Part shown: piece by piece, positions 1 through 13,787 of the stretch
Layout: every line of letters starts with the position of its first letter
How positions within the stretch are numbered: the stretch's first letter is position 1
DNA from: Panopea generosa
Lineage: Eukaryota > Mollusca > Bivalvia > Adapedonta > Hiatellidae
DNA length: 64,000 nt
NCBI GenBank assembly: GCA_029582155.1
Contig: CM055907.1
Span: 27,951,932 to 28,015,931 of the forward strand
Direction: 5' to 3'
Made by a program: the position numbers and the translations under genes
Notes under the pieces: generated by a model
The model's database searches: none
What the model was told of the DNA's origin: nothing
Seen by the model: only the letters and a program-made list of their open reading frames with translations

Positions 1-3000
1 CATCGGATCCTAGCCTAATTTACAATAACACACGATACTTAAAATTCTAGGATTAGTTTTTGATCTGGCTTAATCGGATAGTCTGTCTGGCCCTTGAATC
101 ACAAACGTGCTTATTTGGTCTTCAAATTACCACATCTAAATTTGAGCCAATTCGCTTTTGAAGTATAAATGAGCAAACTCTGTTTTGTAATTTGATGGCA
201 GATACTACATAAGACATACCGGTAGAACTAATAATAGTTAAAGATCCAAATATGTGACCAACTAAAGCGATGTCTCAACACAAAGCTCCGTTCACTGCTA
301 AGATCGTGATACGCGTCAAGCTCCATCCAAAACTACACGTTAGAGAAAATTTGCCATTTACTTATGGAAAGTTAGAGGGTTTCCCCCAATCAATAAAACC
401 GGATATAAAACATAGTATGTGTCAAAATACAGTTAAATCCCATTTAAAAAGAAATGCTAACAAAATTAAGAGAAGCATATCCAACAAGAGGAACATAATT
501 CAAAGGACACGTTCACAGTAACAACTTTGCCCTATCAGTAAATATACATATAACACGTATAATAAGTGAAGTACAACACATATAAACATATAAAATGCAT
601 TAAGATATACGGCATTGGGACGATCAGTAGCAAAACACAAATGTGTCACAAAAACTCATATGCAGCACTCACATTATTAAAGGAGTCATAATTCATAATT
701 CTCAGTTTGCTGGATTCAGTGCATAACACGTACAAACAGGAAAGATGACTATATAGGTCACGACCTTGAAACGATCAGCAGCAAAACAAAAATGTGACCA
801 AATCTCACACCAGCAATCACATTATCAAAGAAACCGTAATTTCCCCTTCACAATTTGCTGGATTCAGTATAAATCAACGTGAAATTAAACATTCGAGCTT
901 ATGAAAAAGTCACTGTTGTTCATGTTCATCTCTTATAGAATGCCTTCTACAGACACATAATAACTTGTTAAAGCTCTTTAAATCACTGAGTGACGATCAT
1001 ATTACAATTTGTCTAAAGTTGTCTATTTCTCTAATGTAGATTGTAGAGTAGAAGGCACGGACACTTTATATGAGTTATCAGCAGCTCTGTATACATCATA
1101 CAATCGATAATCAGAATTAAAGTTGTTGTATATCGGATATATTCTATCTCCACTACAGTTTCTGATTGTAGTCAATGCTTTCTGGTCATACTATATACAC
1201 CGTCCACTTTGTGTGCATTATTTCTGCAATGTTGCACAGCCCGATCCAAAAATGTCATGTCAAAAGTTTATTTTTCAGATGTATGATGCGGTCATCGTCC
1301 AACAAACCATGTGTGATATGTAATGCTCTTACAATTGTGTTCAACCTCATTCTTTGATATGTTTTGGTTATTTCGTCCCATCAGTGCTATAAGGTACAAA
1401 GTGTATATAAACTAAGAAGGCATTTTGTTCTTTTTTGCACCAATGGGGCGATTTATAAAATTAATGCTCTCTATTATTCTACGTGCGGTACCATTCGTTA
1501 TCATGATATATGCGTTCCCATTATCAAATGTATCTACTCCAATTAATTAAATATCGTGATATATTTTGAAACAGATTTGTTACCAATACAAATACAAGCC
1601 AGGTAGATTCAGTAAAAACCTTGTCTGCATATAGAAAACGTGACAAAGAACTTTAAACTGATCGCCACAACGGCACAAATTATAATACGGGGTTGAAATA
1701 TGAAGCGGTAAAGAACCAAACAATTAGATATGCACGTGACTACCAGACATTAAATAGTTCATTAGCGTTAATAACAATGCAGTTGTGATGCAGTTGTAAC
1801 CATATAAATATAAATCAAATTTGCATCAGTAACGTTTTCGCAGAATTGAAGTCTCAAATTTAGAATGACATAAATGCAGACTTAATAACTGATACCGTAT
1901 ATAGAACAAGCATAATACGTACACAAAATTGAATGTGAATGATGTAATCATATGTATTGTTTAGACGAACTTTTTACATATAATGTCGATGATTGGCGAA
2001 ATAGTAAGAATTGGTCATTAATAAAGTTCAGATGTCAGAGAAGAATTAAAGTCTTACCATCAGGATGTGGACGTAATTCTTTTGCCATTACACAAAAATT
2101 TAAACATATTTGCTACACGTAAACAAAATGATTATGAAGTACCCAGTCTATTTGATTTAGGTGACTTTTATTAACACATCCTTACAGATATTTGAATCTT
2201 TAAACATTTGGGAATTCATTGTTTCTTGACATCTTTAATTAATCATTCGAGGAACACATAATTCGACAACACGATTATATATGATAAAGTTTATGAATTT
2301 GCAAGAATAATACATTATTGTTTTGTAGTCTAAGAGATGGAGGTGGGGTAGCTTTCAATCCCTATCTGACAGAAACATGCTAAGTTGTGGCAGTGTGGTT
2401 ACAAGTATATAGGTTTATGTGTACTAAAACAAGACTAAGGTTAAAACTAGGCACTCGTTTGCTATTGAAAAGGTGCCAGGTCAGCAGTGTCTTTGTTAAT
2501 AAGAAACCTTCGGTTAAGAACAATTCTAGAGATGTTGTTACACGCTGCAGTACCCATTGTCCACGCTCACATACCGTTTCATTTCTTAGTAATCGCGATA
2601 ATCAATAGTGAATATAAACTTAGACAATGTCACCGAATATATCACGCTGTCTATAACCTATCATAGGCTACAGAACTTTGCTAGAAACATTGCGGCTGTA
2701 CACTTGAATGCTTCAGATAATGAACGCAGTGGTTTTCGTTTCTGGCTATCTGCAATAATCGATAGCAAGAATTAAACTTGTTGCTGCCGTATTAATTCGT
2801 CATTTGTTGAGTGATTATCAGAGACGACTACATGATGTTATTTATCTTGCTGTGAATATCAGATTTTAGAGTTTTCTCTTTCGTATCAGTACACGCCTGC
2901 GCAAGTAAAATATAGGGAGTAGTTACGTTAAATATATAGCTTGAAGCACCGCAAAGAGGACCATAGATTGTTTTGAATGTCATTGCTGTAACTAATAAGT

Positions 3001-3990
3001 CTTAAATCAGAAGCTATTACAAAAAAATCTTTGGTCTTTCTTCTTAAATTGTTCAATCACTTCACTGATATGTTTTAGAAGGATCAACGACAAGCGAATG
3101 TTGCATAATGTTGTGAAACAGGGATTAAGATATGTATTTTATATTGGATATTAACCTACACAGTATATAGAAGGTGAGTGTTTTTTTTATTGTTTATATT
3201 TGTAACAAATGAACTGATTGGTTGCTCTGATGCAGAGCATGTTGGAAAAATCTCAAGGATTCTGTGTTTATAAGCAGTAATACTTAATGTGAATAACATT
3301 AACTGAACCTGAAGCTAACGTTATATAAAATCCCATTGGGTTCATATATACATTTCACAGTGTGATTTACGGTCACAACGTTGCTCAAGACAATTTGAAT
3401 TACTGGTCTAGCTTTGGTATTAATTTCCTTATGCCTTCTTATTATGAACAAACTTGACATGTCAGTTCAAACAACAGGAGATCACTTTGTTCAGGATTAT
3501 ATATACAAATAAACATTCCCAAGGTTACTTAAAGTACCATGCAGTATGTGAGAATCACTTTTAAAAACTGGTAACTGATGGTTTCAATATTATATAATTC
3601 CTTACAAAACTGGCACGCTGATTTATATCAATCAATCATAGATAGACATTATACGTATTTTAAAACTAAATTAGATGTAGAAATGTATCTCACCTAAAGC
3701 ACATGATTTCAGATTATAAAATTGTTGCAAAATATTTTCACGCTAACTTAAAAAATAACATAAAGAAGTAGAAACAGTCAGCGCCAACAAAACGGCACTT
3801 ATACAATCACTACTTGATTATAAACACGATAATTACAACATAAACGTACAAAAGAAGTGACACACTTCAGTTATAATTTTTATTGTAGCAAAGAATCCCT
3901 TTAAACAAGTTGGATCTTTATTTAAATGTTGCCCTGGTGATTGTCTGGTTAGGAAAACTTGCATTAACACTAAACGCTCCGTTTTACGTA
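1..3990. other. Non-coding AT-rich stretch
   Basis: No exon with domain content was recognised on either strand. The longest open frames (about 60-83 codons) show no family resemblance. The only structure seen is the two-copy repeat at 620-885, listed separately. Confidence 0.6.
620..885 (+). repeat. Diverged two-copy tandem duplication, period 151 bp
   Basis: The copies start at 620 and 771. Both begin with ACGATCAG(T/C)AGCAAAACA and both contain TTTGCTGGATTCAGT near the end. They are clearly diverged, so this is an old duplication. Confidence 0.75.
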
Positions 3991-3996
3991 TGTTTT

Positions 3997-5131
3997 AAAA
4001 TGACTGTAAACTTAGAAGGTAGTTCGCAGTTGGTAGTTGGGGATTCGAATAACCAACTACCGACCAGCTGCCAGTAATCGCAGCGTCCGCCCGTCCGTCT
4101 GTCCGTCCGTCCTTCCGTCCTTCCGTCCAGTATTTCGTTTCCGGCCTGTAACTTTGTCATGCATAGATGGATTTTGTTGATACTTGCAACAAATGGTCAA
4201 CAGAACATGACGACGTGTCGCGAGTAAGACCCACATCCGTACCTTAAAGGTCAAGGTCACAATTTCAGTTTGTTTGACAACACTTTGAGTTTATGTGAGG
4301 TTTCGTTTCTGGCATGTAACTTTGTCATGCATAGATGAATTTTAATGATACTTGCTACACATGATCAACATAACATCATGACATGTTGGGGGGCATGTGA
4401 CATTTAACAATGACATTTCTTGTTTATTATAAACTTGATTTTTATTGAATTGATTTGAATTCGAAAACAAATATCGATTTGAAAAAAAATCCGGATCCGC
4501 AACTGGCCATTTTGTATCACCGCCTGGTGGGTATATTCGTTTTATTGAAGAACTAACCAGCACTTGTGTTATTTATTATCATAAACTTGTTTTTTTATTT
4601 ATTGAATTGATATGTTTAAAAATAATAAAAAATCCGAACCCCAACTGGCAACTCCTGATGAATAAACTCATGATATTAAGGGAACATCGCGGTAATGGTG
4701 TTAATTTGTTGTTAGGAGGCGATTCAAAATTACCAACCAGCAGCCAGTTGTCGATTCGGATTTTTATTTAAATGGCTGTTTGATTATTTTATCATATTAT
4801 TTCTATAAAAAAAAACAAGTTCATGATTATAAATAACACAAGTGGTGGTTTGGTTCTTCAATATAACGAATCAACTCACCAGATGTCCAGTTGGGGATTC
4901 GCCGCGAATCGCCAACTACCAAACAGCTGCCAGTTTGGGATTCAGATTTTATATAAATTTACATATATTTTATTGATTATATTTTTAAACATATTAACAC
5001 GAGTCAAATATGTAAATCAATTAGTAATTATAATAACGAATCCGAGTCCCCAACTGGCAGCTGGACGAAAGTTGTTTTTTCGAATACCCAATTAGCAACT
5101 GCGAACTACCTGCTAAGTTTACAGTCATTGT
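3997..5131. mobile_element. Foldback-like element with long inverted arms
   Basis: The left end (about 3997-4072, starting TGACTGTAAACTTAG) is matched inverted by the right end (about 5040-5131). A second inverted pair lies inside: 4531-4605 against 4803-4875. Each arm holds smaller palindromes, for example GGTAGTTGG at 4032-4040 facing CCAACTACC at 4053-4061. The two pairs have different midpoints because a separate repeat (4072-4424) sits in the left arm. No transposase frame is visible, so it is non-autonomous. The exact ends and target-site duplication were not resolved. Confidence 0.65.
4072..4424 (+). mobile_element. AAGGTCAAGGTCA-type dispersed element, short copy
   Basis: It starts with GTAATCGCAGCGTCC and a CCGT-rich microsatellite (4083-4130). 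One and a half to two core units of about 167 bp follow, then a short G-run and TGACATTTCTTGTTT. The same start and end flank the longer copy at 46797-48246, which defines the element. A conserved start, (ACGG)n, tandem core units and a conserved tail are the architecture of bivalve pearl-type elements. That assignment rests on architecture only. Confidence 0.6.
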
Positions 5132-7051
5132 TTTATATTGGTTTACAAGATCATTTTGCAAATTAAAGCGTAACAATCGTTTTGTATAAAATAAAACACG
5201 TACTATTTGAAATTTTTATTGCAACATAGTGTATCTCTTTATATTTAAGACATCAACAGTTATATTTATATCGCATGATAGTTATAAGAAATATACCTAC
5301 ATTTTGTATAAAATTTTCGTCAACTTCCTATTTATTAATGTCACAACAAATGTGCTCTTAACCCTTAACTCCATAGATACGTGTTTTCCCCCACCAATCA
5401 CAGAAGGCCTTTGAAAACAGTGCATGAAGAGTTCCGTATTTTTTTGATAATGTGTTACCTTTATAAACAACAATAAAACTGAAAAATCACATAATCTGAT
5501 CCAGTTTGTACAGAAGTGGTACAGAAAGCGGAGTGTTTATATACGTTGCCTTAATACAAAATGTATATTTTGTTTCAGGTTGTATTGCCATTTCTGAGTA
5601 AATGTGTGAATTCCGTGACATGACTCTTAATATCAGCTGTCGTATCACATATCGATTGTTTTCTAATATGAAAGCTGTAACCATGGAGTGTGATTAGTAC
5701 TCTTACAAACCATGTGACAATTAAACCAGAGTAAATGTAAGATCACACTTTAAACACAATCTGAGAACATGTATGTAAATGGGTTTTATAGATACAATGT
5801 ACAATAACTGTTGTACAGTAGGTGTCATGTGTTCTAATGTTTTTCAAATGGTTACAGTTACAGTAGCATGGAATCATTGACCAAAATCACAATATTATAT
5901 AAAATAATGTAATTATACTTTATTAATGAAATATTTTGTGGTTTGCTTGTTGTTGATGAATGGTCTAGATTGTTATGACAAGGGGCTAACTAGACGTGCA
6001 TCCTGGTATGATTGCTAGTTTGTAGCATATATCTAGACATAAAGTTTGTTTTAAGAAAAAAGGCATATATTATATGAGTTATTTGTAATGTTTTATTATA
6101 TTATTAAAATAGATACGCAAATATGAAAACAATACCATAATGACAATTATTTTTATTTTTATAAAATGTCAGTTTTATGATTTTGGTCAAAGATGGCAAG
6201 TTACCATATATGTGTATACCAATTTTAAGTCTGGAATGGCATCTCCAGTTACATACTATAACACACATTAATATGTTTACACATATGACTTGTCTTTGTT
6301 TACTGACATGTTGATTGCAAAGTCATGCTATTTTATTTAATTTGACATGAAGTGTTTGTACCAACTGGAAATGTTGTACGATTTTTTGTTTTTGGGTATA
6401 AATTTTTACTTGAACATTGGCCTATATAACTCAATTTAATAAAACAAAAGCCTTTGCCTGCAATGCTGGCAAGAAGTGAACCTACTGACAGTATCGTGTT
6501 TAATTTAGATACTTTTAATTTTTTAGACATGAGTCAATTTTTTACAAAATATGAATGTGTATAGATCTACGTGCATATTATATGTTAACATTATCTTAAC
6601 ATGGATATAACATTTATTTACAGCGCAGTGTTTTCAAATGTTTGTTGCGTTCACTTTAATAGTAACTGCAAAAGAAAAAAAACGTACACTTACGCAATAG
6701 CAATCGTAATGTGATATGCCAGTTGAATTGTTAATGTTAATGTTAATTGTAAATGCCAACTTCAGCTCGTGCTCACGGCTCATTCAGTAATGCACTATGT
6801 ATTTTATTGTACTTTCAATCGCTCGGTATACTCGGAGTATATATTTTAGCATACCATTTTCATTAGATTAATATTAGCCGATAAAAGTTCACTTCGAAGC
6901 TCAAAACGCGTCAAAGAAAAGACAAGTACAGACTCGAGTCTATTCACGAATATAATGAATTAAGCAACTTCCCTCATGTCCCCTGGTATCGGCTCAAGAA
7001 GAATTCTATCATTGTACGATTTAGCGTTAAATGTTTAATGCATTAAACAAT
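5132..7051. other. Non-coding stretch, nothing recognised
   Basis: AT-rich sequence with no domain-bearing frame, array or terminal repeats seen. Confidence 0.55.
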
Positions 7052-7300
7052 TATTTGATATTGCATGTAGTGTCCTCCGTGGCGGTATGATCTAAGGCGC
7101 TGTATTTGATATTGCATGTAGTGTCATCCGTGGCTGCATGGTCTAAGGGACTGTATTTTAACGACTTCTTCCTCCTCACCGCCGTGGTCATGATATCGTG
7201 CCAAGTTTAACCTTTATGTGCGAAAGTTTGCCAGTTACTTGAAGAAGGACGGTACCGTCTGAGATCTTCCTCCACCAATAAAACTTGGTGTAATATATAA
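7052..7300 (+). mobile_element. SINE-like element with duplicated head
   Basis: The first 51 bp (TATTTGATATTGCATGTAGTG...) is present twice, at 7052 and 7103. A body with CCTCCTCACCGCCGTGGTCATGATATCG-like sequence follows, ending ACCAATAAAACTTGG and an A/T-rich tail. Size, head plus body layout and A/T-rich tail suggest a SINE. The tRNA-like promoter boxes are weak here, so the class is tentative. Confidence 0.45.
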
Positions 7301-7990
7301 CTCGTCAATGGCTCAAAAATAGCATGAAACCTCATCAAAAATGCATCTTTTACTTCATACATGTAAATTGCATTGCTTTAAAATGATTGCCGCTGTGCTA
7401 CTGAAACTACGCCAGCATTGCTTAGTTGCAATTGACCGTCCAAACGCAGTTTCTATTCTTGTCCCTTTATTAATTTGATAATTTGTTCTGTTTGTGGTTT
7501 TGTGGTAGAGGTATCATTTCCTCTTTTTCTTGTTTTTTGTACTAGTTATTAAAACTCGTATTCAAAATGTATTCTTCAAATACAATTATGGAGGCCTCAA
7601 AAGATATACAACTTTGGAATGGAGAAGTTGTTTTAATGAGAAGTAGTGACTTGTATGGTTGCATTAATCAGTGGGTTTCTATTCGATAGGATTCTATAAA
7701 ATATAATTAAATACGTCATGTTCTAAAAGTTCAGTAAGACTGCGTGGCGTTATCAGATTATTTATATGTTAGGGCGTTATAAAATAAACTTGGAATGATT
7801 AATGAAATCTGTAGCATTGAAACTAATATACTACTTTTGATATTGGCTGTTATTGGAGATATCTATTACCAGAATTGAGGTTGTATATAATAACTTTCTA
7901 TCTCGGCCTTAAAGTTCGTCCGACAGACTAGTTACTGGTAAAAATCACTCGTCTGCAGACAAAAACCGCTCGGACGAGTGCTTTTGCTGG
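7301..7990. other. Non-coding stretch, nothing recognised
   Basis: No coding signal or repeat structure seen before the 47-bp array begins. Confidence 0.5.
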
Positions 7991-7999
7991 TCCCTGAAT

Positions 8000-8286
8000 T
8001 ATGCTACCTTTGGTATTGGCTGTTACTTACCAGGACTGTGGTTGCGTATGCTACCTTTGGTATTGGCTGTTACTTACCAGGATTGTGGTTATATATGCTA
8101 TATTTGGAATTGGCTGTAACTTACCAGGAGTGTGGTTGTATATAATACATTTGTAATTGGCTGTTACTTACCAGGACTGTGGTTGTTTATGATAAATTTG
8201 GTATTGGCTGTTACTTACCACTACTGTGGTTGTATATGGTACCTTTGGTATTGACTGTTAGTTACCAGGAGTGTGGTTGTTCATTA
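8000..8286 (+). repeat. 47-bp minisatellite, left part
   Basis: About six copies of a 47-bp unit containing GGTATTGGCTGTTACTTACC. The array stops at 8286, where a 1.63-kb element is inserted, and resumes at 9921. On the minus strand each typical unit contains CCTG|GTAAGTAACAG, which resembles a 5' splice site. Confidence 0.9.
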
Positions 8287-9919
8287 GCTTACCTGAGTCG
8301 AAGGCTCACAGGTGAGCTTTTGTGATCGCCTGGTGTCCGTCGTCTGTCGTCCGTCGTTAACTTTTAGCTTTTAACAACTTCTCGTCTGAAACCACAGGGC
8401 CAATTTTGATATACTTTCACAGAAATATTCCGTGGGTGACCCTCTACCTAGTTTGTTCAAGCCATCTTGATTCGTCCAAAAACATGGCGACCAGGGGGTG
8501 GGGTTAGTTTACTATATAAGCTATAGTTAAAACTTAAAAAATCTTCTTGTCAGAAACTGCTGGCTCAATTTTTAAATAATTTCACAGAAATGTGCCTTGG
8601 GTGACTCTCTACCAAGTTTGTTCAAACCATCTTGATTCGTCAAAAAACATGGCAGCCAGGGGGTGAGGTTAGTTTTATGTCAAATTACTCCTCCTGTTTT
8701 ATAGCATAAATATTTGTATATAGCAATTATTATAGGAAAAGGTAATAAACTCTTTAAATAAACATTTTTTTGCTGTTATTAGTTTAAACAATATTTTATT
8801 CACATAAGTACATATATTTAGCATACATTAAACAATAAAGTCATACGTTTAACGAATTATGTGGAAAGGATACAGAAAAAAGCTTTAGAAGCTTGTGTGA
8901 ATCTGCTTCCATAACAGTTATTTTACATTTCTTATAAACTTTATCATATTGTTCCGAAATAATTTCAATTTGGCCAAATGTGCAAAAATTGGTTAAAGAA
9001 ATAATGGTTTATTCAGAATATATCCAAAAACTAAAAAAGAGACTATTGGTTGAAGAGAAGGAAAGAAAGAAAGAGACTCCACTGATTTTATTTCTTTATC
9101 GGTTCATTCCGATACAGGGGATTATTATACAATATTATACCAGATATAAGTTTTAAAAGAAAATTCATCATAAAAAGATGAATGATACAATTATAATCAA
9201 TGATTGAAATATTATTCATATTATTCAAATACCATGTACCATTTTTATGATAGGTGTTAATCTGAATATAAAGTCAGAGTTTTTCTGATTTAGACAGGGA
9301 TGGTTTACTGCTTCATAATAAAGCAATACCATATTTCTAGCTTGTTTCATAACAGCAAGAAGTCTGCTTGAGATTTTCAGTGTTTAAGTGTCCTTGAAAT
9401 CTTGGAGGAGGAGCACCATTGTTTTTGGAGGAGAGTGCAAAAAAATGGCGGCCAGGGTGTTGGGTTAGTTTACTATATAAGCTATAGTAAAAACTTAAAA
9501 AATCTTCTTGTCAGAAACCACTGGGCCAATTTTAAAACAATTTCGCAGAAATGTTCCTTTGGTGACCCTTTGCCAAGTTTGTTTAATCCGTTGTGATTTG
9601 TTAAAAAACATGACCTCCACAGTGAGGTACTAGTTTACTATATAGGCAGCTATAGTAAAAACTTCAAAAGCCTTCTTTTCAGAATCTACTGACCAAATTT
9701 TGATGTAGTTTCACTGATATTTACCATGGGTGAACCTCTACCAAGTTTGAACTCTTCTATCCATCTGTTACATCTTCAAAACTAATCAAAAATCTAACTA
9801 CTCTCCTATCTCGTTTTTCTGGTATTTTGAGTGTACATGTATTATAATATAATCTACTTTAGTTGGGTGACTCAAGGTCAGTAAGGTGAGCGATATAGGA
9901 CCATCTTGGCCCTCTTGTA
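8287..9919. mobile_element. 1.63-kb insertion splitting the 47-bp array
   Basis: The insertion starts GCTTACCTGAGTCGAAGG and ends GCCATCTTGGCCCTCTTGTA. ATTA occurs at both junctions (8283-8286 and 9920-9923), consistent with a 3-4 bp target-site duplication. A block of about 200 bp is duplicated inside (about 8470-8680 and 9430-9620). No intact transposase or reverse transcriptase frame is present. The end sequences resemble common mollusc dispersed repeats, by recall and not by search. Confidence 0.7.
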
Positions 9920-9920
9920 A

Positions 9921-10760
9921 TTAATTTGGTATTGGTTGTGACTTACCAGGAATGTCGTTGTTTATAATACCTTGGGTATAGGCTGTTACTTACCAGGAGT
10001 GTGGTTGTATATGCTACATTTGGTATTGGCTGTTACTTACCAGGACTGTGGTTTTGTATGCTACATTTGGTATTGGCTGTTACTTACCAGGAGTATGGTT
10101 GTGTATGCTACATTTGGTATTGGCCGTTACTTACCACGACTGTGGTTATATATGCTACCTTTGGTATTGGCTGTTACATACCAGGACAGTGGTTGTATAT
10201 GCTACCTTTGGTATTTGCTGTTAGTTACCAGGACTGTGGTTGTATATGCTACCTTTGGTATTTGCTGTTACTTTTAAGGACTGTGGTTGAGTATGCTACC
10301 TTTGGTATTGGCTGTTATTTTCCAGGACTGTCATTGCGTATGCTGCCTTTGTTATTGGCCGTTTCTTACCAGGACAGTGGTTGCATATGCTACATTTGGT
10401 ATTAGCTGTTACCTACCAGGACTGTGGTTGCATATGCTACCTTTGATATTGGCTGTTACCTACCAGGACTGTGGTTGCATATGCTACCTTAGGAATTGGC
10501 TGTTACTTACCACGACTGTTGTTGTATATGCTACTTTTGGTATTTGCAGTTACTTACCAGGACTGTGGTTGCGTATGCTACCTTTTGATATTGGCTGTTA
10601 CTTACCAGGACTGTGATTGTATATTGTACATTTGATATTGGCTGTTACTTACCAGGACTGTGGTTGTATATAATACCTTTGGTATTGGCTGTTATTTACT
10701 AGGTTGTATATTCTACATTTGGTTTTGGCTGTTACATACCAGGATTGTGGTTGTAGATTG
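9921..10760 (+). repeat. 47-bp minisatellite, right part
   Basis: About 18 copies of the same 47-bp unit as at 8000-8286. Open frames here run in all three frames and are repeat artefacts, not genes. Confidence 0.92.
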
Positions 10761-12105
10761 AAGGGTAAACTTGAAAACAAAATACTTGTATCATTAAGCA
10801 TCTTTCTGTTTTCTGATTGTTGGTGATATATTTTCATCAAAATATATTTCCATTTATTTTATGCTTTTTTTTATGCACTATAGAGCTAACGTATCAACAA
10901 TGACATAACAAAATTAATTATAAATTCAATCAGTGAAAATGTTTTATATTTGTTACGTGCAGTTTGTTTAAAAAAAATAATTAAACTCTTAAGTGTCAAA
11001 TAATCTGACATGTTTTAAGGAGAAGCCTATGGGACAATTCATTTGATTTAAAAGTTGTAAACAAATACAAATAGATCTATATAATTATACACATTATTCC
11101 GGACGGATTTTAGTTATACTATTTAACTCACTGAAAACTAACTGACCAGTACAGAAAACAGTTTCTACATAACCGTCATTCGTACAAATGCTCCGTTCCA
11201 GGGCAGGCATTTCTTGAGGCTTTGCAAATTGTCACTTAGGTTTGGGTGATTTACAATTGTACTTTTTTCCTGTAATAGGGAGAACAAATACTTAGTTCCA
11301 ACAAATGACCACTTTAAGTTTGGTAATTAAATTTGACGTTACTGAAACGATAGGGGAGGATAACTAAATACAAACACAATTCTCATGGCTGTATTGTATA
11401 GGGTTTGCATTTTCACACGCAATTTCATTCCCGAAAAGATTCACATTCTACGAGATTAGTCGATAAAATTAATTACACAACGACGTTCGCTAGTGGCAGC
11501 GATAGTGTTTGATGAAGGTATCTTGGTCTCAGAATGATTAAAAAAGCTACAAAATCTATTGAAATATGTTTCTTCTCTCCACATTTAAACTGTAAAGAAC
11601 CGTTATTATAGCTTGCAAATAGCTTTTATCCCAAGCGTCGAATTAGCATGACTACAAAAGGTATTTATCATGATGTCAAAATGTATAAAAAATATCTACA
11701 AAAACAAGTTTAGACTTAACCACGCAGCCAATTGTTTAGAAGTTGTTCCCGGATATGACGCCGAAACATGTCTATATAAGGATTGTTGTAACAAATTTGC
11801 TATGAAATAAATAGAAAGAGAAATTTTGGTTTATTGTATAATCTAATTTTGGGGGCCCGGTAAGCATTTGATTAAAGGAGATTTCTACGTTGGGAACACG
11901 TTCGACATCAATTTTGTTAAAAAAATTAAGTTTTTAATTATCGAGTTTGAAATATAGGTCCGACAGTAAGAGAACAAAATCATGATATTGGTTTGTTCGG
12001 TTGAAATAAAATAAAATATTGTTTATGATACGTTGATTTTATATCTTGGAAGAAAACCTAACATATTTACAGATAAAACCATTAAGAAAGATACGTCTAG
12101 TTTCA
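10761..12105. other. Non-coding stretch, nothing recognised
   Basis: AT-rich sequence. No domain-bearing frame, RNA gene or array seen. Confidence 0.55.
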
Positions 12106-12107
12106 CT

Positions 12108-12178
12108 TACACGCGTACACACACATACGCACGTACGCACGCACGCAATCACGAACGCACGCACACACACACGCAAAA
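12108..12178 (+). repeat. CA/CG-rich microsatellite
   Basis: Imperfect alternating ACAC / ACGCACGC tract, a likely Z-DNA-prone purine-pyrimidine run. Confidence 0.85.
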
Positions 12179-13050
12179 TGCACATTGCATTCTGCCCAAG
12201 AAATCATAACTGGATTGAGCATTTCACACAGAATATAATAAAATAAAACATGCTGTGTATTGTTTGTAGTTTCTCAAAACTTTACGGAGAATCCTCGTAT
12301 TACACAAATACAAAATGATAGCATGACCTATATACACTCATTAGCAAAGAAGGGCAATCAAAACGGCAAAGTCAACATTTACCACCGGTATATCTCAAGA
12401 AAAGCATAAATCGTAATGATGAAAATGATAAGCACGGATAAACAGAATATATTTAAATAGAGACCGTTTATCTTTGTTATCTCTCCTAGAACTTGCCAGA
12501 CGTATTTATAAGTTGGGAACAGCCTAACATAAATATCGCCACAGTCAACAATACAATATCAAATAAGCTAATTTCCGTGAACAATGACCGGCCATCCAGT
12601 ACAATGAAACCATTACTGCAGCCAATACATTTCTCTTGATTAAACAGAAAATCCCAAGATTTATTTACATGGTCATCAGAACGGGGGACTTGAATGCAAT
12701 TGATACTTTGTACGTAACTTGATGGCGGTTTCTGGAAATGTCATTTTACACAAATAAATGTTTTATTTATATTTTAGATTCTTGATAATGGAATTAGCTT
12801 TGGTTTGGTAGAGACATGCGACACATTCTTATGTCTCTACATGGTGACATATACAATGTCAATAGTGTTGTCTAGTGTGGGTAATTGATTCTGCATGTTA
12901 GGACCTGTACACGTGCATGTTTTCATTTCATGTAAGTTAGGTGTGTGTTGAATAGGGGCTTAGATAGTAACATTGATAGCCTTGATTATTCTTACACATT
13001 ATGATAGGTCTCACTACACAGTTGAATTTTGCTTTATGTTGTATATAAAT
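12179..13050. other. Non-coding stretch with one hairpin
   Basis: Nothing coding seen. A perfect 10-bp inverted repeat (GTAGAGACAT at 12808-12817, ATGTCTCTAC at 12831-12840, 13-nt loop) lies within. Confidence 0.55.
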
Positions 13051-13480
13051 TAAGGTGCACTGACACCCCTATGTTGTTTTTAGAAAAGAAGTCACCAAAC
13101 GCTCTATAGTACTCTCATATGTATTGAAATTATAATGTTCGTATTATGAATGTTTATTTGTTAGACTCCACGTTAACCATGTGTTTAAAAATGTATTATG
13201 GGCCGGAGGCCTACATTACTCAAATAAATATTGTCTATTGTAAATTGTCTTTTGTAAATATGTTAAAATCCAACATAAAAAACACATTTTAACACCAGTC
13301 ATGTCTTAGTATTAGTTGCCAGCTTTTATTTACTCATCTGCAGCAAGAAATTACAGTCCCAGTGAACCATTTTGAAAATATTTCTAATCAAATTATGAAA
13401 GGATTTATTTATTTTATGCTTTTTAATGAATTATAGAGATTTCTAAGTGGATTGTTTGTGGTAATCCACCGTTTCAAACA
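13051..13480 (+). mobile_element. Dispersed repeat, copy 1 (pairs with 26300)
   Basis: It shares ordered blocks with 26300-26560 in the same orientation: a GTGCACTGACACC-like start, TTTTAACACCAGT, TTTACTCATCTGCAGCAAG and GAACCATTTTGAAAA. This copy carries about 100 bp absent from the other, including GGGCCGGAGGCCTACATTAC. No coding frame, so the class is unknown. Confidence 0.6.
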
Positions 13481-13787
13481 AACAGTGAAATTATGAAGAA
13501 AATAAATCTTTTGTTCTTGCATATTTATTATTTTTAAAAAGTACTTTAATTTTTTTATTAATCCGATAATATTTAATGGTGAATTGAGGTCAAAATAAAC
13601 AAAAAAATAGGTAAATGCATAAAATAAAAGGAATTTTGATATTTCATCTCGTTATCACCAAAAATGATATTGTCACTCGTGACCAGCCACCCGGGAGCAT
13701 ATGACTTTTGGTGATCACTTGATGATAATATATATATTTCGATCTTACATCGATCAACACATATCCCCCCTCTCTCTCTATATATAC

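Noticed and set aside
10649..10840. 63-codon minus-strand frame ending at a donor-like GTATGT
   Set aside because: It could be an exon feeding the 47-bp array, but it has no domain, and the donor-like site is just one array unit.
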